From positions 16,555,001-16,619,000 of the forward strand of contig NC_083388.1 of assembly GCF_031755915.1 (NCBI RefSeq): a stretch of 64,000 bases of DNA, given 5' to 3'. A program made the translations under genes and the position numbers. Positions 62,084-64,000 of the stretch are shown one piece after another; positions within the stretch are counted from its first letter, which is position 1; every line of letters starts with the position of its first letter. This DNA is from Ziziphus jujuba. Its lineage: Eukaryota; Streptophyta; Magnoliopsida; Rosales; Rhamnaceae. The notes beneath the pieces were generated by a model. That model saw only the letters and a program-made list of their open reading frames with translations, was not told the DNA's origin and ran no database searches.

Positions 62084-64000
62084 CAAGATTTCAATAATGT
62101 GGAACAATATAAAATTGATTTTATATAAAATGTGGATCTCGTATTTAAAAATATAATTGAATATTTTTGGGTTTTGAGTTTAGGGTTTAAGGTAATACAA
62201 ATTTTTTTTTTTTTTTTTTTTGTAACTATACAATGTCATGAAAATTTTATAAGATTAATAACTATCAATTTGATTTGTAATTATGACTGAGTTGATTTTA
62301 TGGACTTATTCAATTTCGAATCTTGATTGCTATCTCGTGCTAATTTTATTTTATTAACAACAATGATAATATTCTACTATCTAATTATTTTTATAATTAT
62401 GTTATTATATTTTTTAATATAAAAAATAGATAAACTTGAACAATAATAATATTTCTTAAATTTAAATTTAAATTGAAGAATTGATAATTATCTATAATTT
62501 TAGTGTCAATATAAAAGATAATTGAACTTTTTTAAGGAAAATATGTCAAGGCATGGTTTTTATTAATTATAAATATTAATATTTAGACAAGATTTGACTA
62601 ATATCTACAAAGTAAGATATTTTATATATGGTATGAATAATTGTAAATAGAAATAATGAGTTATAAAATTTAATGAAAATAATTATTTTATTAAGAACAT
62701 TTTAAAATATATATAAAAGGAAAGATCCTAAAATTAAACCTAAAATTTAAAAAAACAAATATCAGATAATGGAAGAGATTTATGGAAATACAATTATTAC
62801 ATTTAAATCGAATTCTTTATCTAATCAAATTAAATCTTTTACATGGAAAAATAAAGTATATTTTAAATTTATATTTTGATGGAAAGATAAAGATATATTT
62901 TAAATTTATATTTTAAAATATAAATTTCGATAATCAAAATTTGAAAGTCAAAAAGTTGAATTAAAAAAATTGAAATTCAAAATCATGTTTTATCAAAAGT
63001 CTCACAACTTTATAAATAGAGGGAGAAACCAATAAAGAAAAAAGATATTGAAAAAATAGTAGAAAGGTTAAAAAATACATAGAAGAGAAAAAGTGAAAAA
63101 AAAAAAAAGGGAAGAAAGGAAAAGTATAGAAAAAAAATATTGACATAGATATAGGTGTTATGCGAAAATCTAATATTGTAAATGCTATAGATCGAGATTT
63201 TCTAATAGAAAATTTTATCTTCAACTTGTTTGTTGATATTTTAAGTGCAATTGAACATAATGAATATGAACTGTTTGGTAAATATTAAATTGATTATGCA
63301 ATTATTTATGTTTCTATAATTGATATTTTTTTTCAATTTTGTTGAAAATATAATTGAAGAGGTTGTTGTAAAAAACAATGCTAAGTGTTAAGAATCTTGT
63401 GGAAAATGCGAGCAAGTTCATTGATATTGTACTTCAGAGCTAGGAGTTATTTTTGTTGAAAATGTGATAATCTTGCCACCTTGAGCAAACTAAAATCCAC
63501 CAAGGTTTGCACTCTCTTTCTTTCTTTAAAATAAATATTTTGTTGAATGACCTAACGCAATATTTATGTCTATGTTTTATGTTCCTTTTAATTTCTTTTG
63601 AATGCCTAAGTGTTATTGTATTTAGCTTAGAAATTGTCTGTTTGTTGGGTATTGATTTTATTTTGTAAAATGGCTATGTGCTGGAAACAGTATTTTCAGT
63701 AACATAGGTTCATTTTTGGGGCTGGCATTCTCTGAGCTTTTAGAACGAGGTTATATTTTTAGATATGTTGTAATAGACATGTAAAAGAAAATATAGAAAA
63801 AATAATAACTCAAAAAGGCCTTGGGAAGCCCAAGATATGCGGGTTACAAGTTGGCATAACTGTTGAGATTTCCAGCAGTTATGGCCTACGGTTTTGAGAT
63901 GAATTGGAGGCCTTACCCAATTCTTTTGGACTTTGTCTTCTCCAGATTTCATTCTTAATATTCAACATGTCACATGCCAAAATTCAAGTAATTTGGATGA
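61330..64000. other. AT-rich sequence without recognised gene
   Basis: Contains internal similarity (tgatttttaaaaattttcata at about 61491 and again at 61681, each followed by gtgtgggtat/atgtgggtat), a TA tract at 62050-62082 and a slightly less AT-rich block at 63380-64000. Short open frames at 62961-63224 and 63740-63952 have no family resemblance. Confidence 0.5.

Noticed and set aside
1..64000. CRISPR arrays, bacterial operons, phage defence genes
   Set aside because: Spliced genes, LTR retrotransposons and plant gene families show this is plant nuclear DNA. No regularly spaced repeat-spacer array is present, and the regular repeats seen are direct tandem minisatellites without unique spacers.

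Overview
The window is AT-rich plant nuclear DNA, almost certainly from a eudicot. Genes are split by short GT-AG introns, introns and spacers are full of A/T microsatellites, and much of the sequence is Ty1/copia, Helitron and CACTA-type transposon debris. I cannot name the species. There are no bacterial operons, CRISPR arrays, or rRNA or tRNA genes that I could support.

Layout. 1-700: the tail of a decayed copia element. 2158-8400: AT-rich Helitron-type termini and a repeat present twice. 8890-10795: a broken Helitron (PIF1-type) helicase that stops about 95 bp before a start codon. 10890-14789 (+): an eleven-exon GET3/ArsA-type ATPase gene with a plastid-like N-terminus; it is a pseudogene with a damaged Walker A motif, a frameshift and an in-frame stop. 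15819-25229 (-): the one clearly intact gene, a 14-exon ABCG half-transporter of the ABCG24/ABCG28 type. My exon chain keeps phase throughout and gives 1103 residues. 25230-29400: 5' leader and featureless AT-rich spacer.

29400-48450 (+): the remains of one OTU-domain deubiquitinase gene. Its exons can be followed from 38997 to 48244, with stops and frameshifts, although the catalytic Cys and His neighbourhoods are still readable. A possible 5' leader lies near 29.4-29.8 kb. The locus is swollen by a minus-strand copia element (30279-38351) that itself carries a 2.8-kb LTR-like insertion (34436-37238), by a minisatellite, and by a 2.5-kb CACTA-like element (44940-47407) inside that minisatellite. 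A second copia element (48447-55390, +) with a perfect 5-bp target duplication lies just after the gene's end.

55400-64000: AT-rich spacer, an F-box/LRR/FBD pseudogene on the minus strand (about 57.37-59.67 kb) interrupted by a LINE-type RNase H tail (57963-58100), several degenerate repeats, and another Helitron-like 5' terminus at 61214.

Overall this is one conserved transporter gene between two dying genes in a transposon-rich neighbourhood. I did not find a convincing new biological system. The most informative features are the nested insertions, which can be ordered in time, and the coordinated decay of the two genes flanking the ABC transporter. All homology statements come from recalled family motifs, not from a search.
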